This document shows positions 54,250 through 63,348 of a DNA stretch of 64,000 nt, in pieces. The notes under the pieces were generated by a model. It worked only from the letters and a program-made list of their open reading frames with translations, had not been told where the DNA came from and ran no database searches. Positions within the stretch are counted from its first letter, which is position 1; each line of letters starts with the position of its first letter. Source of the stretch: Thermomonas sp. (lineage in GTDB: Bacteria > Pseudomonadota > Gammaproteobacteria > Xanthomonadales > Xanthomonadaceae); NCBI RefSeq assembly GCF_019104945.1, contig NZ_JAHRWW010000024.1, positions 1 through 64,000 of the forward strand, read 5' to 3'. A program made the translations under genes and the position numbers.

Positions 54250-56172
54250 TCATTTCGTCAGTAGGCTGCGGATGCGTGAGGCAAGGTGTTCGAAATACAG
54301 GTCGATATAGCTGATGCCGTTGGTGTGGTCGATCAGGTACGGATTCATCAACGTGTGGCGCAAAATCATCAGCTTCTCACCACCGTCTTCATGCAGCGTG
54401 GCTGGGTCTAGGCCGAGTGCATTGAGAATGCGCTGCGTTTCCGTTTCGCCCAATACGTCTGGGCGCAGTGTGGTGGCCGAGCCGAAGAACTGCTTATTTT
54501 GTAGCGGTTGGCTGGGGTCGCTACGCAGTTCATCGTGCAGTTGGCTGACAAACGCGTTGGACTGCGCCACACGGTGGTTGCCGACAGGATTCAACGCAAA
54601 GCACAGCAGATTGCTATCGGGAGCAAACGGCACCACCGCATGCACCACATCACGCATCTCGTGTGCAAACTGCAGTGCGCGCGCGTGGAAAATTTCAGTG
54701 AAGTGGATGGTTTGCGCGGGCAGCTTGCCAAAATGCGCATGATCCAGCGGCAAGACTTTATGCGTGACGTAAACGCCGGCTACCGCAGCGCCAGATTTAG
54801 AGCCTTCCGGTATGAACTGCCCCAGCCCACGGTAGCGGCTCATGTAGTCTTGCTTGGCGCTACCGTGGAAAACGTAATCGGCCTCTTCCGAGAGCAGGCC
54901 AATGGCGCGGTGATCGCGGCAGATAAACGCGCCCGCGCCGTAGGGCAGGTAGCCCAGTTTGTGCGGGTCCACCGTCACCGAGTCGGTTTCACCAATCGCC
55001 GCGATGGCGTTGTACACCTCGGTGGTGGGGAAGGCGTTGAAGCCTGAGGCTACTTCGGCCTGTGTGCGCAGGCTGCCATCTTCGTTGCGGAAGAGCGTGG
55101 CCAGATAACCGCCCCAAGCGGCATCGACGTGCACGCTGAAGCCAAAACCTTGTGCGGAAAAACGCTCTCGTGCGGCCACAAGCGCATCAATCGGGTCGAT
55201 CGTGCCGTACTCGGTGGTACCCATTACGCCCACCGCAAGCAACACGGGCTGGTGTTCGTCTTGGCAGCGCTTTAGCGTAGCTTCCAGCGCGGCGGTATCA
55301 ATGCGCATACCGCACTCGGGCAGCAGTTCCATCTGCGCGCGGCCAAGCCCCAGCAGCTTGCAGCCTTTGCTCCACGAGTAGTGTGCGGTGATGGGTACCA
55401 GCACCTTTGGAACTTTCAGCGTGGGGTGCGCGGCAAAGAATGCGGTAAGGCCCAGATGCTCGATGCGCGCTTCGCGCACCTTCGCTTGCCAGTGCTTGCG
55501 GTCGGCGGGGCTGGCGGCTTCTAGCCACTGCTGCCATTGCTCCACCAGCGCGGTAACCGCGTGGGGATGCAGGTTGAATGCGCTCCAGTCGTCTTCGGGT
55601 AGCGCAAGCTCCGGCACACCCGCAGCTAGCAGTGCCACAGGGAAGGCTTTGAGTGCTAGTGCTAGGCGCAGGGCTTGATAATTGGCCACGGTACCACCCG
55701 AGCTAAGGTGGCCGAACGCGCAGTTAGGCTGATCCGGGTCGCTGACATAACCCAGCATTTTGGCCAGCTGCAGGCCTACTTTGACCTCTAGTTCAACCGT
55801 CACCGGTGCGGCGTCTTCGGTGACGTTATTGGGGTTGTAAGGTAGGGTCAAAATCTGTGCGGCGATCCCCGGCAGCAGCAAGTCCGAGGTCATATGCCCG
55901 ATATAGCGTGGGCTATGGAAGGGGACAGATTTTTTGAGCGCCGCCGAGAGTTGGTGCAGTTCGCGCCGCATCTTGGCTTCGAATGCTTGATACTCCGAGT
56001 GCTGCGCTGCCGCTGTGGAAATAGCTGGCGGGTCTTCTGGGTGGAAATTGCGCCGCCAGTACACGTGGTCGCGCAAAAATTCCACCACAAGTTTTTCTAA
56101 TAAACCGTCGTTTTCACCGTACGGGCCAAGGAAGCAGGCATCCAGCATGTTTGAGGGCGTCAAGGCGTCCAC
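54250..56172 (-). CDS. Group II pyridoxal-dependent amino acid decarboxylase
   Basis: 640 residues. Blocks of the DDC/GAD family are visible: PRYIGHMTSDLLLPGIAAQI, CAFGHLSSGGTVANYQALRL, VSVHVDAAWGGYLATLF-like FSVHVDAAWGGYLATLF, and the PLP lysine in DSVTVDPHKLGYLPYGAGAF. The substrate could be an aromatic amino acid, glutamate or aspartate, and sequence alone does not settle this. The protein is longer than DDC (about 480) because of extensions at both ends. The start is a GTG at 56172 with a weak ribosome site; a nearby ATG 8 codons on is the alternative. Confidence 0.82.
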   Translation of the reverse strand: MDALTPSNMLDACFLGPYGENDGLLEKLVVEFLRDHVYWRRNFHPEDPPAISTAAAQHSEYQAFEAKMRRELHQLSAALKKSVPFHSPRYIGHMTSDLLLPGIAAQILTLPYNPNNVTEDAAPVTVELEVKVGLQLAKMLGYVSDPDQPNCAFGHLSSGGTVANYQALRLALALKAFPVALLAAGVPELALPEDDWSAFNLHPHAVTALVEQWQQWLEAASPADRKHWQAKVREARIEHLGLTAFFAAHPTLKVPKVLVPITAHYSWSKGCKLLGLGRAQMELLPECGMRIDTAALEATLKRCQDEHQPVLLAVGVMGTTEYGTIDPIDALVAARERFSAQGFGFSVHVDAAWGGYLATLFRNEDGSLRTQAEVASGFNAFPTTEVYNAIAAIGETDSVTVDPHKLGYLPYGAGAFICRDHRAIGLLSEEADYVFHGSAKQDYMSRYRGLGQFIPEGSKSGAAVAGVYVTHKVLPLDHAHFGKLPAQTIHFTEIFHARALQFAHEMRDVVHAVVPFAPDSNLLCFALNPVGNHRVAQSNAFVSQLHDELRSDPSQPLQNKQFFGSATTLRPDVLGETETQRILNALGLDPATLHEDGGEKLMILRHTLMNPYLIDHTNGISYIDLYFEHLASRIRSLLTK

Positions 56173-56202
56173 AGGAGTCTTTAATGTGAGAGAGAAAGGG
56201 GG

Positions 56203-56613
56203 TTAGCGCAGCAATAGCAGCCAGCCCAGCGGATGGTGCATCCGCGCCACGCCGTAAATAAACCCGAACGTGGCGAGGGCAAGAACATAGAACACCGCAC
56301 GCTGTTTTTGCGTGCGTTTGGGGCGCATGGCAAACACACCCAGCACCACATACAGCACAACCAGTGCAAGTTTCACGGTGAGCCAGCCGTTGGCGAACAT
56401 ACCCAGCGGTAGCAGCATCGAGAACAGCATCGTGGCCGAGGTCAGCAAAATGGTGTCGATGGTGTAGCTGCCATATTTGGGCAGCCAGTGTTGCGGCCAT
56501 TTCGCACCCAATAGCGAGGCGCCGCCGCGCAGGGCGAAGATCAGGCCGCTACAGAGCACCGAGTGGTAATGCACCCACTTGATCTGCGGGTAAAACTCCA
56601 TCAAAGGGGACAT
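56203..56613 (-). CDS. SirB2 family membrane protein
   Basis: 136 residues with four membrane helices. IKWVHYHSVLCSGLIFALRG with a conserved His in the first helix, SYTIDTILLTSATMLFSML and VKLALVVLYVVLGVFAMR fit the SirB2 family. Some SirB2 proteins occur with heme or respiratory genes, but no activity is known. It lies 10 bases downstream of nnrS on the same strand and is probably co-transcribed. Confidence 0.85.
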   Translation of the reverse strand: MSPLMEFYPQIKWVHYHSVLCSGLIFALRGGASLLGAKWPQHWLPKYGSYTIDTILLTSATMLFSMLLPLGMFANGWLTVKLALVVLYVVLGVFAMRPKRTQKQRAVFYVLALATFGFIYGVARMHHPLGWLLLLR

Positions 56614-56623
56614 GCGGAAAGCC

Positions 56624-57886
56624 TCAGCCCGGACGCCCGTCGGCGCGCGGATGCAAATAGATAGACAGTGAGCGCAGCACCCACGGTAGGAAGGCGATCA
56701 GCCAGCCTGCCGCCGCCACAACCTGCCAGAAATAGCCATCGGGCGCTATTTCCGCTACGACGCGCGTGATCACCACCAGCTGCAGCAGGGCAAAGGCAAA
56801 CCAGCCCACACCCGGCATCAACATGGGGCGGCCCGAGTGGCCTTGGGTCACGCGGGTGACCATCGCCACCAGCAGGCTGCCGAAGAAGCCGATATAAATG
56901 GCGTGCTGCGGGGCGCGGCCCAAGATAAATTCGCCGCCAAATGCGTACACCGCGCTTTGAATAGTAAACAGCGCAAAGCCAATCGGCAGCCACGCGAAAC
57001 CAGCAAACAACACCCACAAAATGCCGGGGGCTTTGCCGCGCGGCCACCAGCGCCACAGCACATAGGCGCTGCCCAGCGCCATCGCCGCGTCTACCGGCCA
57101 CAGCCAACGGTTGGCGTGCGCCAGTTCCAGCACTAAATGCGCCAGCAGCAGCACCCACATCAGGCTGAGCATCAGCATTGGCCGCCACGCGCGGTAGCCG
57201 GGGATAATGTTGCCCGCAAAGAATGGGAACATGCGGTGTGCCACCGTGGAGTAGATCGGGAGCAGCACGGCGAAGGTGCCCAGCTTGATCGACACCACGA
57301 CCGACCACGGCCCCGCACCGTGCAGGAATGCAGCCATCAGCAACAGGCCGATCAACCCAAAACTAAGCCCGGCAAAGCATGACCATGCGTGCCATGTGGG
57401 CCCCTTGCCCGCGCGGCGTTCGGCCAGAAGAATGCGCAGCAGATGCAGCAGCCCGTAGCCCCAGCCCACGATCGACATCACCACGCCGATGTGCACCATG
57501 GCCGGTTGCCCGCACAGCATGCCGCCTACCACCGACACCTGCCCGCCCAGCAAGCCCAAGCCGACTGGGACGTAGTGCCAGCGGTTTAAATCTGGTTGCC
57601 CAATCCAGCGCGGAAAGGTGGTGAGCAGGAAGCCAAACATAAACGGCGGGAATAGCTGGTACTGCATGATGAAGGCATGCATCCAGCCACCAAACGGTGT
57701 GTTGTGCGGCGGCGTGCCGGTGGGCAGGCCAATCACGCCCCAACGCACGTCAATGAGCCACAGCAGCCACCAGCTCATGGCCAGCAGCACATTCACCGCA
57801 CCAACAAAGAACAGCAGCCGGTGTGGCGCTGCGGCCAGTAGCGCCGGAGAGAGGCCGGCCCCGTCTTGATGTTGAGTCGTATTCAT
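56624..57886 (-). CDS. nnrS: NnrS family heme-copper membrane protein
   Basis: 420 residues with 12 membrane helices. NnrS marks are the N-terminal PHNTPFGGWMHAFIMQYQLF, PPFMFGFLLTTFPRWIGQPD, IYSTVAHRMFPFFAGNIIPG and the C-terminal APQHAIYIGFFGSLLVAMVT followed by RVTQGHSGR. NnrS binds heme and copper and relieves NO stress during denitrification. It sits downstream of the NO reductase gene, separated by a terminator, with a partial FNR site just upstream. Confidence 0.93.
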   Translation of the reverse strand: MNTTQHQDGAGLSPALLAAAPHRLLFFVGAVNVLLAMSWWLLWLIDVRWGVIGLPTGTPPHNTPFGGWMHAFIMQYQLFPPFMFGFLLTTFPRWIGQPDLNRWHYVPVGLGLLGGQVSVVGGMLCGQPAMVHIGVVMSIVGWGYGLLHLLRILLAERRAGKGPTWHAWSCFAGLSFGLIGLLLMAAFLHGAGPWSVVVSIKLGTFAVLLPIYSTVAHRMFPFFAGNIIPGYRAWRPMLMLSLMWVLLLAHLVLELAHANRWLWPVDAAMALGSAYVLWRWWPRGKAPGILWVLFAGFAWLPIGFALFTIQSAVYAFGGEFILGRAPQHAIYIGFFGSLLVAMVTRVTQGHSGRPMLMPGVGWFAFALLQLVVITRVVAEIAPDGYFWQVVAAAGWLIAFLPWVLRSLSIYLHPRADGRPG

Positions 57887-57921
57887 AGGCGCTGATATTA
57901 CGCGCTCAATGTAAACGCGCC

Positions 57922-57935
57922 TTGATTCAAGTCAG
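57922..57935. promoter_or_regulatory. Partial FNR/DNR-like site upstream of nnrS
   Basis: TTGAT-TCAA-GTCAG has one perfect half-site and a second half with two mismatches. It lies 36 bases before the nnrS ATG, after the norZ terminator in the direction of transcription. Confidence 0.4.
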
Positions 57936-57952
57936 AGTTGCGCTGCGCCCCC

Positions 57953-57983
57953 AAAAAACGAAGGCGACCATTGGCCGCCTTCG
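57953..57983 (-). terminator. Terminator after the NO reductase gene
   Basis: Read on the minus strand: stem CGAAGGCG/CGCCTTCG with a 9-base loop followed by TTTTTT. It lies 27 bases after the stop codon. Confidence 0.8.
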
Positions 57984-58009
57984 TCGATACAGCTATTTGC
58001 AGGGAAGAG

Positions 58010-60259
58010 TTACTTCACCGCAGTTTTGGGTTTCAGCCACTTGTAGGCGATGAACAGGCACAGCAGCAGTGCGCCCACCGCAAACACGGTGTCACCCGGC
58101 ATACGCATCCACACCAGCATGTCGATGATCGGGCGGTTCATGAACTCAGCCGAACGGGCAAACCAGTAGCCATTTTCAAGCACCGCATTGAGCTGCAGCA
58201 CACCCAGCGGGAGCAGGGTCAGCATGGCCATCAGGCCAAGACCGATGTTCAGGCACCAGAAGCTGCCACGCAGTAGGCCGTTCGGCCATTCCACCTGCGG
58301 ACGTAGGCCGCGCAGACAGAACAACATTAGGCCGATACCCAGCGTGCCGTACACACCAAACAACGCGGTGTGGCCGTGCAGGGCGGTCAGGTTCAGGCCC
58401 TGCATGTAGTACAGCGCGATCGGGGTGTTGACGAGGAAGCCAAACAGACCGGCACCGATCAGGTTCCAGAAGCTACAGGCCAAGAAGAACATAATCGGCC
58501 AGCGGTAACGCTCCATCCATGGGGTGGAACGGCTGTGGCTCCAGGTTTCGAAGGCTTCAAGGCCGATCAGTGCCAGCGGCACCACTTCCAGCGCCGAGAA
58601 GCTGGCACCCAGCGCCACGGCAGCGGTGGTCGTACCGGAGAAGTACAGGTGGTGGAACATGCCCAGCACGCCGCCGCTCATGAACACGATGGTGGCAAAC
58701 AGCACGTTGACGGTGGCCGACTTGCCGCGCACCAGGCCAAGCTTCACAAACAAGAAGCTCATTACGGCCACGGCGAACACTTCAAAGAAGCCTTCCACCC
58801 ACAGGTGTACTACCCACCAGCGCCAGTAGTCGACGACCGACATATGGCTCTTCTCGCCCCACATCAGGCCGGCGCCGTAGAACAGAGCAATCGCAATGGT
58901 GGACAGGAACAGCAGCCCCACGATGGAGGACATTTCGTCCTTGCGCTTCAGCGCTGGCCACAGAGAGCGGCCCACCAACACCAGCCACAGCAACAGACCA
59001 ATGAACAGGAACGCCTGCCAGAAGCGGCCGATGTCCACATATTCCCAGCCTTGGTGGCCGAACCAGAAGTTGTACTTCAGGTCCATCTTCTGCATCACTG
59101 CGAACCACTGGCCGGCAAACGAACCGACCACAATGATCAGCAAGCAGACGAACAGGAAATTCACGCCAGCGCGCTGGTACTTCGGCTCATGGCCGGAGAC
59201 GGCCGGGCCGATATACAGGCCGGTGGCGAGCCACGCGGTGGCGATCCACAGCACGGCAAGCTGGGTGTGCCAACTGCGGGTTAGCGAGTACGGCAAGAAC
59301 TCGGCGATCTTCAGGCCATAAGCTTCTTGGCCTTCCACCTGGAAGTGCGCGGTGGTGGCGCCGAGCAAAATTTGGAACAGGAACAGTGCAGCGACCACCC
59401 AGAAGTATTTGGCGGTTGCGCGCATCGACGGGGTGATGACGATCTTGCTCAGCGGATCTTCGGCGGGCGGCGTGAGCTGCTCTTCCTTGCCATGGAACGC
59501 GGCGTAATGCCATGCCAACAGGCCGATACCGCCGATCATGAACAGGATCGAGAACATCGACCAGATGAAGTTGTCTGAGGTCGGTTTGTTGCCGATCAAC
59601 GGCTCATACGGCCAGTTGTTGGTATAGGTGCGGTTGGTGTAACCAGGGCGATCCGTACCGGTAGCCCACGCAGCCCAGAAGAAGAAGGCGGTGAGCGAAC
59701 GACGGTGGTCTGCGTTCGGAATGGTGCCTTCGCGCATCGCGTAGGCTTCGCGCAGATCGTGCGTGGTTGGATCGTTCGAGAATAGGCTTTCGTAGTGGGC
59801 GGCGACATTACTGATAGCGCGTGCACGCTGATTGCTAACTACGATCTCGTTCTTGACCGGGTCATAGGTGTTTTGCCGAATCTGCGGCTTGACACTGGCT
59901 TCGGTCTTGGCCTTCTCGTCGGCTTCCATGCTGGCGTAGGACTGGCCGGTATCGGCGCGGGCCTGTAGCTCAAGCATGGCTTCAATTTCGCGGTGCAGCC
60001 AGTCGGCCGACCAGTCGGGAGCGATCAATGCGCCGTGGCCCCACACAGAACCTAGCTGTTGACCACCAATGCTTTGCCAGACCTGCTGGCCCTTCATGAT
60101 GTCGTCTTTGGTGTAGATCACATCCCCGTTGGCGGAAATCACTTTATCCGGAATGGGGGGCTTGGTGCGGATGAGGTCAACCCCCAACCACAACATCACG
60201 GCAAAGCTTGCGGCTAGGAGGGCGCCTAAGCCCAGCCATAGCCGTTTATTGATTGACAT
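58010..60259 (-). CDS. norZ: Quinol-dependent nitric oxide reductase (qNor)
   Basis: 749 residues, the length of single-subunit qNor. The N-terminal helix and periplasmic domain (KGQQVWQSIGGQQLGSVWGH, then GALIAPDWSADWLHRE) replace NorC but have no CxxCH heme c site. The NorB-like core has SLTRSWHTQLAVLWIATAWL, RWWVVHLWVEGFFEVFAVAV and GGVLGMFHHLYFSGTTT, with His ligands for heme b and FeB. It reduces NO to N2O with electrons from quinol. With nirK it provides two denitrification steps. An FNR-type site is about 87 bases upstream. Confidence 0.95.
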   Translation of the reverse strand: MSINKRLWLGLGALLAASFAVMLWLGVDLIRTKPPIPDKVISANGDVIYTKDDIMKGQQVWQSIGGQQLGSVWGHGALIAPDWSADWLHREIEAMLELQARADTGQSYASMEADEKAKTEASVKPQIRQNTYDPVKNEIVVSNQRARAISNVAAHYESLFSNDPTTHDLREAYAMREGTIPNADHRRSLTAFFFWAAWATGTDRPGYTNRTYTNNWPYEPLIGNKPTSDNFIWSMFSILFMIGGIGLLAWHYAAFHGKEEQLTPPAEDPLSKIVITPSMRATAKYFWVVAALFLFQILLGATTAHFQVEGQEAYGLKIAEFLPYSLTRSWHTQLAVLWIATAWLATGLYIGPAVSGHEPKYQRAGVNFLFVCLLIIVVGSFAGQWFAVMQKMDLKYNFWFGHQGWEYVDIGRFWQAFLFIGLLLWLVLVGRSLWPALKRKDEMSSIVGLLFLSTIAIALFYGAGLMWGEKSHMSVVDYWRWWVVHLWVEGFFEVFAVAVMSFLFVKLGLVRGKSATVNVLFATIVFMSGGVLGMFHHLYFSGTTTAAVALGASFSALEVVPLALIGLEAFETWSHSRSTPWMERYRWPIMFFLACSFWNLIGAGLFGFLVNTPIALYYMQGLNLTALHGHTALFGVYGTLGIGLMLFCLRGLRPQVEWPNGLLRGSFWCLNIGLGLMAMLTLLPLGVLQLNAVLENGYWFARSAEFMNRPIIDMLVWMRMPGDTVFAVGALLLCLFIAYKWLKPKTAVK

Positions 60260-60345
60260 TGCGTCTCTCCTGGTGGAATCAAACGGTGAAAAAAAACGGT
60301 TGAAACAGGCGGCTGCATCGTCGTTCGATACCCTACCTTAGCACC

Positions 60346-60359
60346 ATGATCTGAATCAA
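60346..60359. promoter_or_regulatory. FNR/DNR site upstream of norZ
   Basis: ATGAT-CTGA-ATCAA (minus strand TTGAT-TCAG-ATCAT), one mismatch. Its minus-strand core is the same as the nirK box, which suggests joint control. Confidence 0.7.
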
Positions 60360-60420
60360 ATGGTTTGAAGACACGTATGCAAATGCAGCAAATTTTTTCG
60401 TGCTGCAGCAAAAGTGAAAC

Positions 60421-61173
60421 TTATTCGCGCAAAATTGGTGCGGCCAAGGCTTCCAAACGCTCGGGGTCGATAAGCTCGACCTCGCGCCGTTCTACCGCCA
60501 AGATGCCGTCGTTTTGCATGCGGCGCAGCACGCGGCTCACCGTCTCTGGAGCAAGCCGCAGATAGTTGGCGATGTCGGTGCGCGCCATGGTCAGCTGGAA
60601 GCGTGTGGCAGAAAATCCACGCGCAGATAAACGCCGCGACATGCCCATAAGGAATGCCGCAACGCGCTGGTCGGCGCTCCAGTCGCCGGCCAGCAGTGCG
60701 GCGCGGCCGATGTCGCGGCTCAGTAGCCGGAACAGCTCACGCTGCACACCCGGTACTTTTGCAGCGAGCACGGAAATTTTGGGGAAAGAGAAGCGGCACA
60801 GCATCACCGTGTCGAGCGCAATGGCATCGCAAGGGTAGCGGTGGCCGTCGATGGCATTGAGGCCAATCACTTCGCCGGGGAAGTGGAACCCCAGCACATG
60901 CTCATGGCCGTCACGATCGGTGATGCACGTTTTGACGCTGCCTGCGCGCACGGCGGCAATGGCTTCAAACGGATCGCCTTCGCGGAATAGATAATCACCG
61001 GCGTGAAATGGGCCGATGTGTTCCACCAACACATGCAGCTCACGTAGCGCGCCCTTGTCCATACCTTGCGATAGACAGGCGTGCGAGAACGCGCAGGTCG
61101 TGCAGAACTGGAAGTCGTCGCCGTCGTCGGCAAGCACCTGCGGGCTTAAACGCGGGAACGGTAAATCACTCAT
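60421..61173 (-). CDS. FNR-type oxygen-sensing regulator (copy 2)
   Basis: 250 residues from the ATG giving MSDLPFPRLSPQVL. Cys24, Cys27 and Cys33 (FCTTCAFSHACL) and Cys115 (HRYPCDAIAL) are the four cluster ligands of FNR. The recognition helix contains LRLAPETVSRVLRRMQNDGI with the FNR-type E..SR. It lies between hemN and norZ. Having the complete cysteine set, it is a second oxygen sensor and not a DNR-type NO regulator lacking the cluster. Division of labour with copy 1 is unknown. Confidence 0.9.
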   Translation of the reverse strand: MSDLPFPRLSPQVLADDGDDFQFCTTCAFSHACLSQGMDKGALRELHVLVEHIGPFHAGDYLFREGDPFEAIAAVRAGSVKTCITDRDGHEHVLGFHFPGEVIGLNAIDGHRYPCDAIALDTVMLCRFSFPKISVLAAKVPGVQRELFRLLSRDIGRAALLAGDWSADQRVAAFLMGMSRRLSARGFSATRFQLTMARTDIANYLRLAPETVSRVLRRMQNDGILAVERREVELIDPERLEALAAPILRE

Positions 61174-61218
61174 GGCTGCCCCCAAACATAAGGTGCAGGC
61201 AGGTTAGAGAGGCACGCG

Positions 61219-62619
61219 CTAGATCGCGCGAGAAAAGCGCGGTTTGGCGTCGGCAGCGGGCGGGGTGAGATATCGATCGAAGCACATGGCAATGTTACGC
61301 AATAAAAGCCGCCCATGCGAGGTGGCTTCAATTTTGCCCGGTAAAATTCGCACTAAGTCGTCGGCAGCCAGCGGCTGTAGCTGCTGCAGAGCGTCGGCGA
61401 AATAGTCGTTGAAGCGAATGCCGTAACGGCGCTCTAGTGCGGTGATCGGAATTTCACCTTGGCACATTAGGGCTTGAATGAGATCGGCGCGTAACTCGTC
61501 GTCTTCATCCAGCTTCATGCCGCGAAATACTGGCAGCTTGCCGGTGTCAATCGCCACTTCCCATGCTGGAAGATCGCGTGGATTTTGGCTGAACGTGTTG
61601 CCGATATGGCTGATTGCCGACACGCCGAGGCCGATCAAATCGCTGTTGGCGTGGGTGGTATAGCCCATAAAATTGCGGTGCAGCCCTCCGCGCGCTTGCG
61701 CTTGGGCGAGGTCGTCATCGGGTAGGGCGAAGTGATCCATGCCCACGTAGATGTAACCAGCGGCGGTGAGCTTTTCTACCGCCAATTGCAGCAGGGCGAG
61801 CTTTTCTTCACCAGTTAGTAGCAGTTCGTCTTTGATCTGCTTCTGCGCCTTGAACAGGTGCGGCATATGCGCATAGCTGTACACAGCGAGGCGGTCGGGG
61901 CGGATGCCGGTGACGATATCGAGGGTTTTGCCGAACCCTTCCAGATTTTGCCCCGGCAGGCCGTAGATCAGGTCGATATTGACCGAACGCAGCCCCGCCT
62001 TGCGGCTGGCTTCGACAATCGCCTGCGTCTCCTCAACGGATTGAATGCGGTTGACGGCTTCTTGCACCTTCGGGTCGAAGTCTTGCACGCCAAGACTGGC
62101 GCGGGTGAAACCGGCGTCGGCGAGGGCGGGCATCCAGTTTGGGTCGCAAAAGCGCGGATCGATTTCAATTGAAATATCGCGGTCGCGGCTGCTGGCAAAG
62201 CGGAACTGGGCACGCAGCGCATCGACAAAGTCAGTGAGCTGGCCGGGGGTAAGAAAGTTGGGCGTGCCGCCACCGAAATGCAGCTGGATCACTTCGCGGT
62301 CGCGATCAAACAGCGGCGCCATCAGCGCCACTTCGCGGTGCAGACGCGCTAAGTAAGCGTCGCCGCGTGCTTTGTCGCGGGTGATGATGCGGTTGCAGCC
62401 GCAGTAAAAGCAGGGGCTAAAGCAAAACGGTACATGCACATAGAGCGAGAGCCGACGAGGGATAGGCTCCTCGTTACTGGCCTGTACCGCTTCGCGCAGT
62501 TGGGCCTCCCCAAAGTCGGCACTGAACTGCGGCGCGGTTGGGTAGGAGGTGTAGCGCGGGCCGGGGCGGTCGTAACGACGGAGCAGCTCGGCGTCAAAGG
62601 TAATGTGCTGATTAGCCAT
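61219..62619 (-). CDS. hemN: Oxygen-independent coproporphyrinogen III oxidase
   Basis: 466 residues, true HemN length. The radical SAM cluster is VPFCFSPCFYCGCNRII (CxxxCxxC plus the extra Cys of HemN), and LHFGGGTPNFLTPGQL is the SAM-binding GGGTP block. GLGVSAISHIGNTFSQN is a HemN-specific segment, unlike HemW. It forms protoporphyrinogen IX without oxygen, which is needed for heme supply in anaerobiosis. A perfect FNR box lies 35 bases upstream. Confidence 0.95.
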   Translation of the reverse strand: MANQHITFDAELLRRYDRPGPRYTSYPTAPQFSADFGEAQLREAVQASNEEPIPRRLSLYVHVPFCFSPCFYCGCNRIITRDKARGDAYLARLHREVALMAPLFDRDREVIQLHFGGGTPNFLTPGQLTDFVDALRAQFRFASSRDRDISIEIDPRFCDPNWMPALADAGFTRASLGVQDFDPKVQEAVNRIQSVEETQAIVEASRKAGLRSVNIDLIYGLPGQNLEGFGKTLDIVTGIRPDRLAVYSYAHMPHLFKAQKQIKDELLLTGEEKLALLQLAVEKLTAAGYIYVGMDHFALPDDDLAQAQARGGLHRNFMGYTTHANSDLIGLGVSAISHIGNTFSQNPRDLPAWEVAIDTGKLPVFRGMKLDEDDELRADLIQALMCQGEIPITALERRYGIRFNDYFADALQQLQPLAADDLVRILPGKIEATSHGRLLLRNIAMCFDRYLTPPAADAKPRFSRAI

Positions 62620-62653
62620 GCTCTCAGCTTAGACATAAGCGCGTCAGTGTGAA

Positions 62654-62667
62654 TTGATCTTAATCAA
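62654..62667. promoter_or_regulatory. FNR site upstream of hemN
   Basis: TTGAT-CTTA-ATCAA, a perfect consensus. It lies 35 bases before the hemN ATG, close to and possibly overlapping the core promoter. Confidence 0.85.
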
Positions 62668-62683
62668 TCCAGTGAAGGGCGCG

Positions 62684-63337
62684 TCAAATTTTGTGCAATG
62701 TATAGACAGCTGTGTCAAGTTTTGAAGCCCCATTCACATAACCTGGGTGATCGGAGGGAATGGGCCTGCGCTCTAATAATTGAACGTTCCAGTTTTGTTC
62801 GAACAAATTCCGTACTTCGGCTTCTTGCACCGAAAAGGGCGGGCCATCGCGATCTTCTTGCGGATATTCCAAGGTGATCATCAACCCTTTGCACTGCGAA
62901 GGTAGTTGGGCGTAGGTCGTGCTGACATAGTGTTGGCGCAGATCCGGGGGCAGGGCGATGATGGCAGCGCGATCAAACACGGCGGCGCAGCCGGCGAGCA
63001 GCGACGCGTCCAGCTTGAATGCATCGCCGCAAATCAGCTCAATACCGCCAGCGCGGTAATGAGTGCCATAACGGGTGCGTTCAATTTCGGGCTGCAGTTG
63101 ATGTTCGGCAAAGAATTGCTCCACCGCGAGTTGGGTTAGCTCAACGCCCAGCACGCGGTGCCCCTGCGCTGCGAGCCAAGCCATGTCCAGTGATTTTCCG
63201 GCGAGCGGAACAAACACTTGGCTGTCTTTGGGAAGCTGCAACGATGGCCAGTGCTTTTGCAACAAGGGGGTGGGTGTGGATTGATGAAAGCCGATCCGGC
63301 CTTCTTGCCAGCGTTGCTGCCAAAAGTCTGGATTCAT
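62684..63337 (-). CDS. tpm: Thiopurine S-methyltransferase
   Basis: 217 residues, the standard bacterial TPMT length. FWQQRWQEGRIGFHQSTPTP at the N-terminus, VFVPLAGKSLDMAWLAAQGH (SAM-binding), VLGVELTQLAVEQFF and VFDRAAIIALPPDLRQHYV are diagnostic. Bacterial TPMTs methylate thiopurines and also selenium and tellurium compounds. It lies 11 bases downstream of parC on the same strand. Confidence 0.94.
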   Translation of the reverse strand: MNPDFWQQRWQEGRIGFHQSTPTPLLQKHWPSLQLPKDSQVFVPLAGKSLDMAWLAAQGHRVLGVELTQLAVEQFFAEHQLQPEIERTRYGTHYRAGGIELICGDAFKLDASLLAGCAAVFDRAAIIALPPDLRQHYVSTTYAQLPSQCKGLMITLEYPQEDRDGPPFSVQEAEVRNLFEQNWNVQLLERRPIPSDHPGYVNGASKLDTAVYTLHKI

Positions 63338-63348
63338 AATTGAGTTCC

